DNA from: Petrosia ficiformis | Lineage: Eukaryota > Porifera > Demospongiae > Haplosclerida > Petrosiidae | Length of the DNA: 64,000 nucleotides | Assembly: GCA_947044365.1 (NCBI GenBank) | Contig: OX345648.1 | Coordinates: 1,094,001 to 1,158,000, forward strand | Direction: 5' to 3' | In this document: positions 61,340 through 64,000 of the stretch, piece by piece | Layout: every line of letters begins with the position of its first letter | Numbering within the stretch: position 1 is the first letter of the stretch | Program-made: the position numbers and the translations under genes | Notes under the pieces: model-generated | Told to the model about the DNA's origin: nothing | Databases searched by the model: none | What the model saw: only the letters and a program-made list of their open reading frames with translations

Positions 61340-61960
61340 GGACCAAATGCTGCGAAACAATCTCAATCAACGCTTATCTTTTCTTTAATCTTAATTTTTC
61401 CTTCTAAAGACCTCAGTGGATGAGGTCTTCCGCAGTTGAAACGACCTCCCAAACTATTGTTCCCCTTTTCTAGACTCCCTTTGAAAACCCTAGGTTGTGT
61501 GGTCCTCAGAAGCCAGTGTTTCCAAAGAAGGTAACACTGAAGTTGTCTTTTGACAACTCTCATCCCTGACATTCCTTTTCTTTGTCAGATTCTGATAATT
61601 GCTTGTGTTGTTCACTCTTGCCAGCCTTTACCAGCTGACGATCGCTCGGTGTTACCAGAGCGTGAAATACTCCTGCAGAATGCCTCCTAAGAAAAATCAA
61701 CATTGTTAAGATCACATCATCAACACAATCAGCTTTTGCTAAATCGGCCATGCTAGCTACTAAACTTGCATTAGTGCCACTAATTATTTCCAGACCAGTT
61801 ACTATGGTACCAGCTATCAAGTGTCCAGCTAAATGGGACTTGAAGACACATCTTACCCTGGTCAATGATGGGCTAGGTTTTTTGTCATATTAAGCTGAAG
61901 TCTATGGTCTGTAAAGTTGTACCATTTCCTATTTCAAAACTTACCTTCTGAGCGCCACCA
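61340..61960 (-). other. unrecognised, less AT-rich insert with open minus-strand frames
   Basis: Open frames at 61865-61560 (101 codons) and 61572-61363 (69 codons) overlap in different frames. Base composition is more GC-rich than the flanks. I recognise no domain. It may be a fragment of a retroelement or an unrelated gene remnant within the SKEL-4 3' region. Confidence 0.3.
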
Positions 61961-62440
61961 GACTCCTTGATGAGAGAGGAGTTTAGGATTGTATTAATTC
62001 CAAAGCTAGGTTCTGTTTTATTCTAATTCTCTCAATTTCCTGCCTGTATATGTGTATTTCATATTAATGCCTTGTACAAACCTTACACAGTCGACCTTGC
62101 ACCTGACCTTGTTTTTCTGAGTGTGTTTTTGTCCTGAATAGTGTGACGTTAACTTGTTTCTAGTTGTACTTTAAACTTTATGCTTCATTTGTTTATTTTA
62201 TTTCTCTTATGAATATTGTTATCTATCTATTATATTTTAAGATTTTCTATTTTTAGTATATAATTAAATTCACTAAATTGTTGTTGTAATTCTTCAGTAT
62301 TCTAGTTAAGAATACATTATCTTAAAGAAGGTTTTTCTCCATCTTAAATCTGACCAACAATCTTTTACCTGCACCATTTTCATATAACTATCCTTCTTGT
62401 TCTTTTGTTGCATATAAAAAATTTCAATCCGTTACCTCTT

Positions 62441-62715
62441 TATTGAGTTACAGTATAATCATGTATTAACCTTATGACATTAAACTATACACTATATTAC
62501 ATATAAGTTATTGAGTTACAGTATAATCATGTATTAATCTTATGACATTAAACTATACACTATATTACATATAAGTTATTGAGTTACAGTATAATCATGT
62601 ATTAACCTTATGACATTAAACTATACACTATATTACATATAAGTTATTGAGTTACAGTATAATCATGTATTAACCTTATGACATTAAACTATACACTATA
62701 TTACATATAAAGTCA
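62441..62715. repeat. 68-bp tandem repeat, four copies
   Basis: Units start at 62441, 62509, 62577 and 62645 (TATTGAGTTACAGTATAATC...). A single diverged copy with the same flanks (TTTACCTGCACCATTTT upstream, AAGTCATCACA downstream) lies at 39010-39135, so an older dispersed element was locally amplified. Confidence 0.85.
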
Positions 62716-63281
62716 TCACATCTTAATTTTGAGGTCATCGTGAATATGGATAGACTTTATCTAAATTGGGTTAATTAAGTATAGTGATATGTATCCCACC
62801 TTGTTTATTTATATAGGTATAATGTCACAATATCGATTATAGATGAGATTTTATTTCTTTTATTGTCTTCATATCTCATTTTTTATATTGTTACAAACAC
62901 GTACACAGCAAAAAACAAAAAAACTAATTTATTGGATAGTACAGTTGTGAGGATTCACTATACATACTGTACATTCAAATGCCATAACTAATTATTTGTA
63001 CCAATTAAATTCAAATATAGTTTAAAGTGCTGTCTACTCATATTTCATATCAAAGATATAGTATAATTTATACTAAAGTACATGTAATTGTATATGGCCA
63101 TCAATAAGGTTTGTAAACCCACAAACACATGATTTGATATATTCACATCATGCATGTAGCTGCCACAACATCCTCTATGACAATTGACAAACTAAATTGA
63201 AACTCATGCTATTCCTTGAAACTGTACTAACCATTAAAATGGTTGACAGCTCTCATCCTTGACATGGTATTGGTCATGCAG

Positions 63282-63387
63282 GCATTGGTGGAGCTATCGG
63301 CCGGACTGCCGAGAATGAGCAACCTGTTGATCGGAGCGATGTTGACAATAGGTATCGGGAACAATTTAATTTTTCGCAATGTATAAT
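63282..63387 (+). other. candidate terminal exon of SKEL-4 (weak)
   Basis: After the acceptor-like TCATGCAG a phase-0 frame reads ALVELSAGLPRMSNLLIGAM followed by LTIGIGNNLIFRNV and TAA. Phase fits the SKEL-4 exon ending at 61181 and the hydrophobic stretch resembles the tails of genes 2 and 3, but an arginine near the end is unusual for a GPI signal and base composition differs from the other exons. It could be chance. Confidence 0.2.
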
Positions 63388-63565
63388 GACACTCAGACAC
63401 TATATTTCATACATGTTTCATGATATATTAATCTTCCTGTTATAGTATAAGTAAATCATTATAATTGTGGTTAGACCAACTATTTTTTCTAGATCAGACA
63501 CGAGGTCAATTACAATGGATTGTAATGTATTAGTACCTTAAAATCAGTATAATTATATCTATCAA

Positions 63566-64000
63566 TATCACCATCACCTCCTAAGTCAATGTAATATATT
63601 ACTGTTACTATTACCTTAAAAATCAGTAGATTACTATTAATGTTACCATCACCTCCTAAGTCAATGTAATATATTACTGTTACTATTACCTTAAAAATCA
63701 GTAGATTACTATTAATATCACCATCACCTCCTAAGTCAATGTAATATATTACTGTTACTATTACCTTAAAAATCAGTAGATTACTATTAATATTACTATC
63801 ACCTCCTAAGTTAATGTAATATATTACTGTTACTATTACCTTAAAAATCAGTAGATTACTATTAATGTTACTATATCACCTCCTAAGTTAATGTAATATA
63901 TTACTAATACTATTACCTTAAAAATCAGTAGATTACTATTAATATTACTATCACCTCCTAAGTCAATGTAATATATTACTGTTACTATTACCTTAAAAAT
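63566..64000. repeat. 75-bp minisatellite, about six copies, cut by window end
   Basis: Unit starts CCATCACCTCCTAAGT at 63571, 63646 and 63721, with diverged starts at 63796, about 63871 and about 63948. The array continues past the window. Confidence 0.9.

Overview
The window is eukaryotic and probably from a basal metazoan. It is AT-rich, with many short GT-AG introns (some GC-AG), dense small inverted-repeat elements and secreted multidomain proteins built from DM13, DOMON and the Skeletor C-terminal domain. A demosponge (Amphimedon-like) is my best guess. That is an inference from gene style; no rRNA or mitochondrial marker is present.

The locus is a four-gene cluster of Skeletor-family genes in two head-to-head pairs. 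On the minus strand, gene 2 (SKEL-2, 32253 to 20296, complete, 41 exons, 1728 aa) is followed after only 168 bp by gene 1 (SKEL-1, 20127 to beyond base 1, 59 exons seen, at least 2342 codons). On the plus strand, gene 3 (SKEL-3, 38559-57580, complete, 59 exons, 2488 aa) is followed after about 440 bp by gene 4 (SKEL-4, from 58023, incomplete). I joined the exons by hand; splice sites and phases agree throughout genes 1-3.

Each gene starts with a signal-peptide exon and a four-exon DM13 block with exon lengths of about 114, 88, 157 and 33 nt. Genes 1-3 then carry tandem copies of a nine-exon module: a DOMON domain followed by the Skeletor C-terminal domain, which has cupredoxin-like motifs (HPFYI, then YYQC-A-T-H). 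Gene 2 has 4 modules, gene 3 has 6, and gene 1 has at least 5 plus 3 DM13 blocks. Genes 2 and 3 end in a hydrophobic tail typical of a GPI signal. The predicted products are long extracellular, membrane-tethered chains of possible haem- and copper-binding domains. That function is inferred from domain families.

The arrays are evolving quickly. Gene 3 carries near-identical modules at a period of 2130 bp. Gene 1 and gene 3 also share intron sequence and unusual GC splice donors, so they form a long inverted repeat about 40 kb apart. Fifteen copies of one short intron can be compared, and in ten of them it is a multiple of three and free of stop codons.

The 6.3 kb between the two divergent promoters holds small inverted-repeat elements, a TGTA-type microsatellite and a 3.5 kb Ginger-like DNA transposon (35001-38489). 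The transposon encodes integrase, GPY/F, Ulp1 and PHD domains, lacks the third catalytic residue, and ends about 70 bp before the gene 3 start codon. Introns hold hAT-type elements with 8-bp target duplications (one with an empty site in a sister module), a tRNA-like foldback, and 38, 68 and 75-bp minisatellites.
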